From Streptococcus sanguinis (GTDB lineage: Bacteria; Bacillota; Bacilli; Lactobacillales; Streptococcaceae): a DNA stretch of 64,000 nt. Numbering within the stretch: position 1 is the stretch's first letter; each line of letters starts with the position of its first letter. Made by a program: the position numbers and the translations under genes. Below are positions 45,450 to 55,572 of this stretch, piece by piece. The stretch is taken from assembly GCF_019929225.1 (NCBI RefSeq), contig NZ_JAHZPA010000001.1, positions 266,805-330,804 on the forward strand. The letters run 5' to 3'. The notes beneath the pieces are model-generated. The model was not told the DNA's origin. It was given only the letters and a program-made list of their open reading frames with translations, and did not search any database.

Positions 45450-45638
45450 ATGACAGATAAAATAGAATTTTTAAACAAGTATACTTTAACTTCTTCAGAA
45501 GTAGAAATTGTAACAGATAAAGCAAATATTCTAAATGCCCCAATTCCAGATTTTTGGAAAGAAGCACTTTTGTCAGATAGTTTGGAAGAAAGAAAAGAAA
45601 AAATTCATCAATATCTTGCTTTTGGGCTAGGAAGTTAA
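45450..45638 (+). pseudogene. Truncated duplicate of the first immunity gene
   Basis: A 62-residue frame whose first ~52 residues match the protein at 40050 (VEIVTD, APIP-FWKEALLSDSLEERKEK), including near-identical DNA up to about 45607. The sequence then changes to an unrelated HQYLAFGLGS and stops. An IS200-type element starts about 25 bases later. It is a duplicated immunity gene cut short, probably during the rearrangement that brought the IS element in. Confidence 0.85.
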
Positions 45639-45659
45639 GCAATTCTGTAGTAAACTGTG

Positions 45660-46330
45660 TCATAGGAATAAATCTCTTTCTAGTAATGTTTCGCAACTCT
45701 ACTATAACGGATTTATTCCTTTTTGTGTTTACACAACTTATTTTACACTACCCAAAGTGGATGTGTAAATATCACATTGTGTTTACACCTAAGTATAGAC
45801 GAAAAGTCATCTATAATCAATATCGAAACAGTTTGGGTGAAATATTCCACCGATTATGTAGTTATAAAGGTGTTGAAATTATCGAGGGTCACTTAATGCC
45901 AGATCATGTACATATGTTGGTAAGTATTCCACCGAGGATAAGTGTTTCTAGTTTTATGGGGTATTTAAAAGGTAAAAGTGCTCTCATGATGTTTGATAAG
46001 CACGCCAATCTAAAATATAAGTTTGGGAACCGACATTTTTGGGCGGAAGGCTATTACGTGAGTACAGTAGGACTTAATGAAGCCACAATTAAGAAATATA
46101 TCCAAGAACAGGAAAAGCATGATATAGCGTTGGATAAATTGAGTGTAAAAGAATATGAGGATCCCTTTAGGGATAGTGGTAAGTAATGCAAACACCTCTT
46201 TGAGAGGTTTGTGACGAGTCAAGAGCAATGAGGCTTGAACAAAGTGAAAGCCAGCGTCTTTAGGCGCTGGCTGGTGATGTGGGCTTATAGCCCTGGGACA
46301 AACCACCCGTTAGACGGGTGGTTATGATGT
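45660..46330 (+). mobile_element. IS200/IS605-type insertion sequence
   Basis: A single-gene IS200-like element. Left side: inverted repeat AGGAATAAATC (45664-45674)/GATTTATTCCT (45710-45720), which can block read-through into tnpA. Right side: hairpin AGCCAGCG/CGCTGGCT (46249-46272) and the end hairpin AACCACCCG-TTAGA-CGGGTGGTT (46301-46323). Exact ends are estimates because this family leaves no target duplication. Confidence 0.75.
45686..46186 (+). CDS. tnpA: IS200-family Y1 transposase TnpA
   Basis: A 166-residue single-strand transposase. It has KYHIVFTPKYRRKVIYNQYR near the N-terminus, the HUH metal motif DHVHMLV near residue 74, and the catalytic tyrosine in KKYIQEQ (Tyr 138). The C-terminal DKLSVKEYEDPF is usual. 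The first ~24 residues (before PKWMCKYH) do not look like the usual N-terminus of this family, so the true start is uncertain and the 5' end may be altered. Confidence 0.85.
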   Translation: MFRNSTITDLFLFVFTQLILHYPKWMCKYHIVFTPKYRRKVIYNQYRNSLGEIFHRLCSYKGVEIIEGHLMPDHVHMLVSIPPRISVSSFMGYLKGKSALMMFDKHANLKYKFGNRHFWAEGYYVSTVGLNEATIKKYIQEQEKHDIALDKLSVKEYEDPFRDSGK

Positions 46331-46391
46331 CCTTTTGTTTTTTAGGAAAAATTGGGAACAAATAGAGGAAGATTTTGTGTATTTGTGATAA

Positions 46392-48359
<1,968 letters not shown>

Positions 48360-48368
48360 GGCTGAAGT

Positions 48369-49319
48369 ATGAAGGATAAGATTAAACGAGCACGATTGAT
48401 TTATAACCCGACTTCGGGACAGGAAATTATTAAGAAAAATATTGCGGAAGTTCTGGATGTTTTGGAGGATGTGGGCTATGAAACCAGCGCCTACCAAACC
48501 ACTCCAGCGCCTCTTTCTGCTCAAAAAGAAGCTGAAAGAGCAGCAAAAGCAGGATTTGATTTGATTATTGCGGCAGGCGGCGACGGTACCATCAATGAGG
48601 TAGTTAATGGCGTGGCGAATCTGGATGAACGGCCTAAATTGGCCTTTATCCCAACTGGTACAACCAACGACTATGCGCGTGCTCTGAAGATTCCCATGGG
48701 AGACCCAGTAGCGGCGGCCCGCATTATTGAAAAGAACCAGACCATTAAGATGGATATTGGCCGGGCCTATGGTAACAAGTATTTTATAAATATTGCGGCA
48801 GCTGGAACCCTAACGGAGCTGACTTACAGCGTACCTAGCGAGGTCAAATCCCGCCTAGGCTACTTTGCTTATGTCGCAGAAGGAGCAAAAAAACTCCCTC
48901 GCTCTAAGTTCCGCAAGGTTCGTATCAAGCACGACCACGGTGTCTTTGAAGGGAAGATTTCGCTTATGTTTGCGGCTCTAACCAACTCTATTGGTGGTTT
49001 TGAAAAGCTAGCGCCAGACACTAAATTAGATGACGGGAATTTTACCTTGATTTTGGTCAAGACAGCTAATCTCTTTGACATGCTGAGTCTGATGATGCAG
49101 GCCATCAATGGCGGTCAGCACGTTGGCGATATCAATGTAGAATACCTAAAAACAAGCAAGCTGCAGCTGGAAATTTTAGACAAAAAAGGTCCATTTATGC
49201 TGAATTTGGATGGAGAATACGGCGGTGATACGCCTGTTGAACTGGAAGTGCTGCACGGCCATTTGGAATTTTTTGCCAATATTGATGAAATCAGTCAGAC
49301 AGCCCTTTCAATAGAATAA
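48369..49319 (+). CDS. Diacylglycerol/lipid kinase family protein (DgkB/YegS type)
   Basis: A 316-residue kinase of the DagK superfamily that phosphorylates diacylglycerol or a related lipid, recycling it into phospholipid synthesis after lipoteichoic acid formation. RLIYNPTSGQE at the start, AAGGDGTINEVVNG near 70 and PTGTTNDYAR near 97 are the nucleotide-binding motifs; LDGEYGGDTPVELEVL closes the C-terminal beta domain. It is 9 bases after ligA and 23 before pulA. Confidence 0.88.
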   Translation: MKDKIKRARLIYNPTSGQEIIKKNIAEVLDVLEDVGYETSAYQTTPAPLSAQKEAERAAKAGFDLIIAAGGDGTINEVVNGVANLDERPKLAFIPTGTTNDYARALKIPMGDPVAAARIIEKNQTIKMDIGRAYGNKYFINIAAAGTLTELTYSVPSEVKSRLGYFAYVAEGAKKLPRSKFRKVRIKHDHGVFEGKISLMFAALTNSIGGFEKLAPDTKLDDGNFTLILVKTANLFDMLSLMMQAINGGQHVGDINVEYLKTSKLQLEILDKKGPFMLNLDGEYGGDTPVELEVLHGHLEFFANIDEISQTALSIE

Positions 49320-49342
49320 TTTTAGATAAGAGATGAAAGAAC

Positions 49343-51637
49343 ATGCTAGACTATAAAGTCTTAGTCCATTACCACAATCCTACTGGGGATTATTTCTCCT
49401 ATGATATGTGGCAGTGGCAAATAAACCAATGGGGACAGGAAGTAGCCTTTTCCAAACTTGATTATTTTGGTATTCAGGGGGAATTATCATTTCAAACCTG
49501 GGAGCCCTTAGATCACGCTCATGTAATTATCAAACGTTCAGACTGGTCTAGCCAGTCCTGTGACTATCATATTGATTTGTTACCTCCTCATCTGGTGACG
49601 GAAATTTGGCTGATTGAGGGAGATATGCAGGTTTATTATTCTTTGCAGGCTGCAACGACGAGTCACCAGTATTCACGTCGGCGTCCGCATAACTTTGATA
49701 TGGCCTTGAGAACAGACTACTTTGATGAATGCTGGGGCTATCAAGGCTGGTTGGGACACCGTCAGACGGACGGCGCACATACCTTCAAAGTTTGGGCACC
49801 GACAGCTAGGAAGGTAGAGCTGGTAGTCTATGAATCGGCTGACAATCAAGCTCCTGTTTATAAAATCTTCCCAATGCAAAAAGGTGACCGATATTCCCAC
49901 GACCATAAGGAAAATACCATCGGTGTCTGGTCAGTTGAAATAGCAGAAGACTTGACCGGCAAAACTTATCACTACCATGTTAGCTTTGAATACCGCAATT
50001 TTTACACTCGAGATCCCTATACCGTTGCGACCAGTCCAGATGGCAAGCGCTCAGCGATTCTTGGAGCGGATGAGACAGAAGTAGCCGGTTTTCAGGTCAG
50101 GCAGGGTAAAGAAGCCGTCTGGCGTTTGGACAATCCAAATCAGGCAGTGATTTATGAGATGCACATTCGGGATTTGACCAAGTCGGAGACTTCAGGCGTG
50201 GATAGTCAGCTGCGTGGAACCTTTCTTGGAGCCTGTCAAAAAGGAACTACCAATTATCTAGGGCGAAAGACAGGCTTTGACTATATCAGTGATCTAGGCG
50301 TTAATGTTGTCCAGCTTCAGCCTGTCTCTGATCGTCACAAGGACTATGATGAAAATGGGGAGCTAATCTACAACTGGGGCTATGACCCACAGAACTATCA
50401 TGCTCCAGAGACTAGCTTTTCCAGCAATCCTGCCGACCCAGCGCAGGCCATCCGTGATTTGAAAACGATGATTCAGGCCTACCATGATGCGGGAATCTCT
50501 GTGACACTGGATGTTGTTTACAATCACATCTACTCGACCTATGATTCGGCTTTTCAGGCTATAGTACCGGATTATTACTATCGGATGAATCCTAACGGCT
50601 CTTTCCAAAATGGAACCGGAGTGGGGAGTGAGACGGCTAGCGAACATGAGATGTTCCGCAAGTTTATGATTGACTCTTTGCTGTACTGGGTGGAGGAGTT
50701 CAATGTAGATGGCTTCCGCTTCGACCTAATGGGAATTCATGACGTGGAAACGATGAATGCCATTCGTCAGGCCATGGATGAGGTGGATCCACGAATCTTG
50801 CTCTATGGAGAAGGCTGGGATATGGGAACGGGTCTGAGACCAGAAGACAAGGCTAAGAAGGACAATGCTTATCAGTTACCACGGATTGGATTTTTCAATG
50901 ATACAGAGCGGGATGCGGTTAAGGGAGCCGAGGTTTACGGTGGCATCAAGGCTGGTTTTGTCAGTGGTCAGGCGACGGAGGATATCGTCGCTAAGTCTAT
51001 CCTTGGCAGTAGTGAGCTAGGCAGCTATCTCAGCCCTAATCAAGTTCTTAACTACGTGGAGGCTCACGATAATTTCAACCTGCATGATTTGCTTGCGGAG
51101 CTGCATCCCGACGATGATGTTCTGACTCGCACCAAGCGGATTGAGCTGGCAACTGCTATGAATCTGCTCATGCAAGGCATGGCTTTCATGGAGCTGGGAC
51201 AGGAATTTTCCCGTACCAAGCTAGTGGCGACTGGAGAAGACGGCCAAGTTCTTCCCAGTGATCGCGAAAGGGCAATGAACAGCTACAATGCGCCAGATGC
51301 AGTCAATCAGGTGAATTGGGATATTTTGCAGGACCATCAAGAGAGTATTGATTTTATCAAGAACATCATTCGCCTCAAGACAAGCTGCAAAGCCTTTTCT
51401 TATCAGACCTATGAAGATATTTATAAGCATGTCTTTGTCCAATCAGCCGAGCAGGGCAGTGGTTTGATTATCTTTGAGATTAAGGATGACAAGCATTATC
51501 AAGTCATATTTAATGCCAGCGGCCTGCCCTATTATCTGCCTAATGCAGATAAGCTGCGTCTCCTAGTTGGCAATAGCCGTCATAAGAAGCCTTTCTATGT
51601 TGAAAATCTGACGGTTTCTGTTTTTGAAGTTATTTAA
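49343..51637 (+). CDS. pulA: Type I pullulanase (cytoplasmic)
   Basis: A 764-residue debranching enzyme cleaving alpha-1,6 links in glycogen or pullulan. There is no signal peptide, so it works inside the cell. An N-terminal beta domain (1-140) and CBM48 (~145-250) precede the GH13 barrel. YNWGYDPQNYHAPE is the type I pullulanase signature, DGFRFDLMG carries the nucleophile Asp 461, LLYGEGWD the acid Glu 490, and VEAHDNFN the third carboxylate. It has no visible terminator; an IS relic follows. Confidence 0.95.
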   Translation: MLDYKVLVHYHNPTGDYFSYDMWQWQINQWGQEVAFSKLDYFGIQGELSFQTWEPLDHAHVIIKRSDWSSQSCDYHIDLLPPHLVTEIWLIEGDMQVYYSLQAATTSHQYSRRRPHNFDMALRTDYFDECWGYQGWLGHRQTDGAHTFKVWAPTARKVELVVYESADNQAPVYKIFPMQKGDRYSHDHKENTIGVWSVEIAEDLTGKTYHYHVSFEYRNFYTRDPYTVATSPDGKRSAILGADETEVAGFQVRQGKEAVWRLDNPNQAVIYEMHIRDLTKSETSGVDSQLRGTFLGACQKGTTNYLGRKTGFDYISDLGVNVVQLQPVSDRHKDYDENGELIYNWGYDPQNYHAPETSFSSNPADPAQAIRDLKTMIQAYHDAGISVTLDVVYNHIYSTYDSAFQAIVPDYYYRMNPNGSFQNGTGVGSETASEHEMFRKFMIDSLLYWVEEFNVDGFRFDLMGIHDVETMNAIRQAMDEVDPRILLYGEGWDMGTGLRPEDKAKKDNAYQLPRIGFFNDTERDAVKGAEVYGGIKAGFVSGQATEDIVAKSILGSSELGSYLSPNQVLNYVEAHDNFNLHDLLAELHPDDDVLTRTKRIELATAMNLLMQGMAFMELGQEFSRTKLVATGEDGQVLPSDRERAMNSYNAPDAVNQVNWDILQDHQESIDFIKNIIRLKTSCKAFSYQTYEDIYKHVFVQSAEQGSGLIIFEIKDDKHYQVIFNASGLPYYLPNADKLRLLVGNSRHKKPFYVENLTVSVFEVI

Positions 51638-51661
51638 TGAAATATTAGCTACATGAAAAGC

Positions 51662-51843
51662 GTCTCTTTGTCAATTGTAGTGGGTTAATAAAAAGTCATA
51701 TTCTGGAGAGGACTAAATCAGTCCTCTCCTTTTTGATATTCAAAGCGATGAGGATTCTAGTTTTAAAGTTTTCAAAGTTCCGAAATCCGAAAGCATTTCG
51801 CTCATTCCTACAGCGGTTTTACCCACTACAGAAATTATAGAGC
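51662..51843. mobile_element. Internally deleted IS relic (MITE-like) of the ISL3 element
   Basis: Bases 51662-51802 match the left end of the element at 58299-58439, and 51803-51843 match its right end at 59690-59731; about 1.25 kb between them is missing. Both terminal inverted repeats and the GGAGAGGACT/AGTCCTCTCC hairpin with T-tract (51704-51733) are kept. The hairpin probably terminates pulA transcription. Confidence 0.9.
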
Positions 51844-51852
51844 TACTTTTTC

Positions 51853-51922
51853 TACCACTTACTTAGGAAATCTTACCACTTACCGAAAAGGGGTAGATTT
51901 GCTATTGTCCATTTGTTAGGAT
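51853..51922 (+). promoter_or_regulatory. Direct-repeat activator site and promoter for the serine-hydrolase cluster
   Basis: TACCACTTAC occurs at 51853-51862 and 51874-51883, exactly 21 bp apart (two helical turns), the geometry bound by LytTR-type regulators. A weak -35 (TAGATT, 51894-51899), 17-bp spacer and TAGGAT (51917-51922) follow, as expected for an activator-dependent promoter. Confidence 0.65.
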
Positions 51923-51961
51923 AAGGGTGCAAAGGGGAAAATACATCTTAAGGAGGATATC

Positions 51962-53758
51962 ATGAAACCATCATTTTTGAAAAACGCTGTGGCGCTGGTA
52001 ACATGTGGCTTGGTGGCTTTTGGAGCAGCGCAAGTTCGAGCTGACCAGCAAAAATTGCCGTCGGGCACGCCTTATGACCAAATCGGTCAGAAAATTGAAA
52101 ATTTCCACAAGGAACACGAAAAAACCAGCGCGGGACTGGCGGCAGCAGTCTTTGATAAGGACGGCCAAACCATTTACCAAAAGAACTTTGGCTATATGGA
52201 CAAGGAAAAGAAGCTGGCTGTGGACGACAACTCGGTTTTTGAGTGGGGCTCTGCCACCAAATTGACCGTCTGGCTCAGCGTCATGCAGCTCTGGGAAGAA
52301 GGAAAAATTGACCTAAAAACAGATATAAAAGAGTATTTGCCCAAGGATTTCCTGAAACACCTCAAATACGACAAGCCCATTACCATGCTGGATCTGATGA
52401 ACCACCAAGCGGGTTTTGATGAAACGCCGCTGAACACAGGAACAGGCAAGAGCTTGGAAGAATTACTAAAAAGCCAGCCCGCTCAAACTTATGAGCCAGG
52501 GACGGTGACATCCTATTCCAATTACAGTACAGCTCTAGCAGGCTATATCGTGGAGCGCATCAGCGGACAGGACTTTGCGGCTTATGTCCACGAGCATATT
52601 TTCCAGCCTTTGGGCATGAACCATACCGCTCTCTTACCTGATTTGTCGGACAATACCTATGTCCGAGACAAGCGGCAGGGTGAGAAAACCTATGATACAA
52701 ACGGAAATTTATATCTAGATAAATTGCTTCCCGCGGATATTTATCCAGCGGGGCAGGCGACAGGGACTTTTGCCGATTTCAAGCGGTTCGCGCAAGCTCT
52801 TTTGAGAAAGGAAAAGCTCTTTAAGCGCCCAGAAACCTGGAATGAACTGTATCAGACAACTTCTACATTCTCAGATAAAGCAGTCGTTAAGAATGCCCAC
52901 GGCTTTTGGGTGACAGAGTATGAGATAGGCTCTATTTTAGGGCACGGCGGTCATTCTTTTGCCGGTTTTTCAACCATGATTTCGCTAGATTTCAAATCGG
53001 GTATTGGCATGGTTACTATGGTAAATCAGAGAGAAGAAGCCACCTATTCTTTTGGTCTACCCGATTTGGTCTTTGGTAAGAAAAAGCAAGCCCCTAGCCA
53101 GTCTCAAAAAGACTTTCAAGAGGGCATGTATCGAACTTCTCGCTCCATTCAGCAAGGCCCGACCTCTATTTCGCGCCTTGCCCCCGCTTATACCTTTTAT
53201 GTGAAAGATGTGATAAAAGACGGTCATTTATTAGTCAGCAACTATTGGCTTTTGCAACAGCGCCAAGGCCGAACAGAAGTTGAAACAACCTATAATAATT
53301 TAGAAAAGCTCTCGCTTTGGGAGGTGATAAAGGATTATAGTTCTGTCGCTCTGCTGGGTCTCGCAGTTGTTTATGCTGTGCTTGTTCTTTTGTTAGCTGC
53401 TTTGGGTAAGGTGTATCGCTTGCTTTTTGGGAAAGAAAGTAAAAGAGCGACTCCAAGAAGTTGGAAAATTTGGCATTATGGCACTTGCGGACTGATTTTG
53501 GTTAGCCTAGTCAATCTAGCAGGTCTCGTCATCGTTGCCGTTTCGGGCAAGTACATGCCCGATTATCGCTGGCAAGCCATTCTCTTTGCCTTCTTAGCAC
53601 TGATTTTTCTGGTCAATGCTGCGCTGCCCATCTTCCTGCGCTCAACTTTCCAAGTGAGCAAGGGTCGAAAAATCTTGACCTACTTGACCAGCAGCGCTTC
53701 ACTTATCGTCGTTCTCAATATCCTCTACTGGAGCCTTTACCAATGGTGGGCACTTTAA
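51962..53758 (+). CDS. Membrane-anchored serine hydrolase, paralog 1
   Basis: A 598-residue class C beta-lactamase/DD-peptidase-fold enzyme. It has a signal peptide ending near AQVRAD (residue ~28), catalytic SATK (Ser 97, Lys 100), YSN (185-187) and a GHGG motif (327-330) in place of KTG. After ~410 residues come three to four membrane helices, the last with the strand-linking SKGRKILTYLTSSASLIVVL. It should face the outside, tied to the membrane. The substrate may be peptidoglycan-related peptides or D-amino-acid esters; this is unknown. AAGGAGG precedes the ATG. It is first of three tandem paralogs. Confidence 0.85.
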   Translation: MKPSFLKNAVALVTCGLVAFGAAQVRADQQKLPSGTPYDQIGQKIENFHKEHEKTSAGLAAAVFDKDGQTIYQKNFGYMDKEKKLAVDDNSVFEWGSATKLTVWLSVMQLWEEGKIDLKTDIKEYLPKDFLKHLKYDKPITMLDLMNHQAGFDETPLNTGTGKSLEELLKSQPAQTYEPGTVTSYSNYSTALAGYIVERISGQDFAAYVHEHIFQPLGMNHTALLPDLSDNTYVRDKRQGEKTYDTNGNLYLDKLLPADIYPAGQATGTFADFKRFAQALLRKEKLFKRPETWNELYQTTSTFSDKAVVKNAHGFWVTEYEIGSILGHGGHSFAGFSTMISLDFKSGIGMVTMVNQREEATYSFGLPDLVFGKKKQAPSQSQKDFQEGMYRTSRSIQQGPTSISRLAPAYTFYVKDVIKDGHLLVSNYWLLQQRQGRTEVETTYNNLEKLSLWEVIKDYSSVALLGLAVVYAVLVLLLAALGKVYRLLFGKESKRATPRSWKIWHYGTCGLILVSLVNLAGLVIVAVSGKYMPDYRWQAILFAFLALIFLVNAALPIFLRSTFQVSKGRKILTYLTSSASLIVVLNILYWSLYQWWAL

Positions 53759-53774
53759 TAGAAAGGTAAGTATC

Positions 53775-55556
53775 ATGAAAACATCATTTTTTAAACATTG
53801 CTTAACTGTGCTGACTTGCGGCTTGCTCGCTCTGGGAGCTGGTCACGCTTACGCTGACCAGCAGAAGTTGCCGTCAGGCACGCCTTACGACCAAATTGGT
53901 CAGAAAATTGAGGATTACTACAAGGAACACGAAAAAACCAGTGCGGGACTGGCGACATCTGTTTTTGACAAGGACGGACAAACCATTTACCAAAATAATT
54001 TTGGCTATGTAGACAAGGAAAAAAAGTTGGCGGTGGATGACAACTCAGTTTTCGAGTGGGGCTCTGCCACCAAGTTGACCGTCTGGGTCAGCGTCATGCA
54101 GCTTTGGGAAGAAGGCAAGATTGACCTTAAAACAGATATAAAAGAGTATCTGCCCAAGGATTTTCTCAAAGGCAAGCTCACATACGACAAGCCAATCACC
54201 ATGCTGGATCTGATGAACCACCAAGCAGGCTTTGGAGACACGGGGCTTGCCAAGGGAACTAGTAAGAACTTGGGAGATACGCTCAAAAAAGTACATATCT
54301 ATCAAGCCTATGAGCCGGGAACAGTGACAGCCTACTCTAACTTTGGGACGGCTCTGGCAGGATATATCGTCGAGCGGATTAGCAGACAATCTTACGCTGA
54401 CTATGTGCACGAGCATATTTTTCAGCCCTTAGGTATGAAGCACACCGCTCTCTTACCCGATTTATCAGATAATCCCTATGTAGTAGAAAAACGTAAGGAA
54501 GTCAAAGGTTACACTAGAGACGGTCGGTTGATTGGCGAAGCTCCATATCTAATAGAAATGTACCCTGCTGGGCGAGCAACAGGAACCTTGGAAGATTTCA
54601 AGGCATTCGCTCAGGCACTCCTGCAAAAGAAGACACTTTTTAAGCGTTCAGAGACTTGGGACACCCTTTATACAGCAACCTCTAACTATCCTGATAGCGA
54701 TCTTCCTACCAATGCTCATGGTTTTTGGAGTGACCTTTATCAAGACCAAGTTATCCTCGGGCACGGTGGTAATACAGCTGGTTTTTCATCAAGTTTGACC
54801 TTAGACTTAAAATCAGGTATCGCTGCTGTCATTTTAACGAACCAACTGGGCGAGAAAAATTATGTTGAGAAAATTCCCGAGCTGGTCTATGGGCAAAAGA
54901 AAGATGTTCCCAACAAAAAGAAAGAAGAACTCAAACCCGGCTTTTATCGTGACGCTAGTCAATTCTTTGGGCCTTTATCCATTGCGCGACTAAATATGGC
55001 GACCTTCTATATTGATAAAAATAGTGAAAATCGATTTTACTGGAGCTTGGAGAAAGTCGGTAAGCGAGAATTTATCAAGCGCCCAGTTTCTGATTACTTT
55101 AAACTATCTAACTGGGAAGTTGCCAAAGAATTCGGCAGTGTCATCCTATGGGGGTTAGCAATCTTCTATGCTCTTCTTAGTTTGGTATCTGCTTTACTGG
55201 TCAAGCTCTACCGGCTCCTTGCCAAGCGGACAAACCGCAAACCTGTGACACTTGCTTGGTCGCTCTGGCATTATCTGACTTGCGGACTTGTTTTGTCCAC
55301 TGTACTCATAACCATTCTCATCGTGCAATATAATATGAACATCAGCGGCTCGCCAAATAACAGTGCTTGGCTCTATGTCATCTTTGCAATAACGGGTCTG
55401 CTGCTTCTTGCTAGTTCTGTTTTGCCAATTCTTCTGCGTTCAAAATTCCAAGTCAGCAAAGGCAGAAAAATCTTGACCTACTTGACCAGCAGCGCTTCAC
55501 TTATCGTCGTTCTCAATATCCTTTATTGGGGCCTGTACCAATGGTGGGCACTTTAA
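53775..55556 (+). CDS. Membrane-anchored serine hydrolase, paralog 2
   Basis: A 593-residue paralog of the preceding gene, 16 bases after it. Signal peptide to about residue 28 (GHAYAD), SATK near 97-100, YSN near 186, GHGG near 332 and the same C-terminal membrane part. The last ~100 bases and the gap to the next gene are almost identical to those of the neighbours, pointing to tandem duplication or conversion. The extracellular catalytic halves have diverged in the region after residue 240, so substrates may differ. Confidence 0.85.
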   Translation: MKTSFFKHCLTVLTCGLLALGAGHAYADQQKLPSGTPYDQIGQKIEDYYKEHEKTSAGLATSVFDKDGQTIYQNNFGYVDKEKKLAVDDNSVFEWGSATKLTVWVSVMQLWEEGKIDLKTDIKEYLPKDFLKGKLTYDKPITMLDLMNHQAGFGDTGLAKGTSKNLGDTLKKVHIYQAYEPGTVTAYSNFGTALAGYIVERISRQSYADYVHEHIFQPLGMKHTALLPDLSDNPYVVEKRKEVKGYTRDGRLIGEAPYLIEMYPAGRATGTLEDFKAFAQALLQKKTLFKRSETWDTLYTATSNYPDSDLPTNAHGFWSDLYQDQVILGHGGNTAGFSSSLTLDLKSGIAAVILTNQLGEKNYVEKIPELVYGQKKDVPNKKKEELKPGFYRDASQFFGPLSIARLNMATFYIDKNSENRFYWSLEKVGKREFIKRPVSDYFKLSNWEVAKEFGSVILWGLAIFYALLSLVSALLVKLYRLLAKRTNRKPVTLAWSLWHYLTCGLVLSTVLITILIVQYNMNISGSPNNSAWLYVIFAITGLLLLASSVLPILLRSKFQVSKGRKILTYLTSSASLIVVLNILYWGLYQWWAL

Positions 55557-55572
55557 TAGAAAGGTAAGTATC

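Noticed and set aside
35439-45638. A prophage or integrative element as carrier of the toxin island
   Set aside because: No integrase, attachment-site pair or phage structural gene is visible; the only mobile gene is the IS200-type element at its right end.
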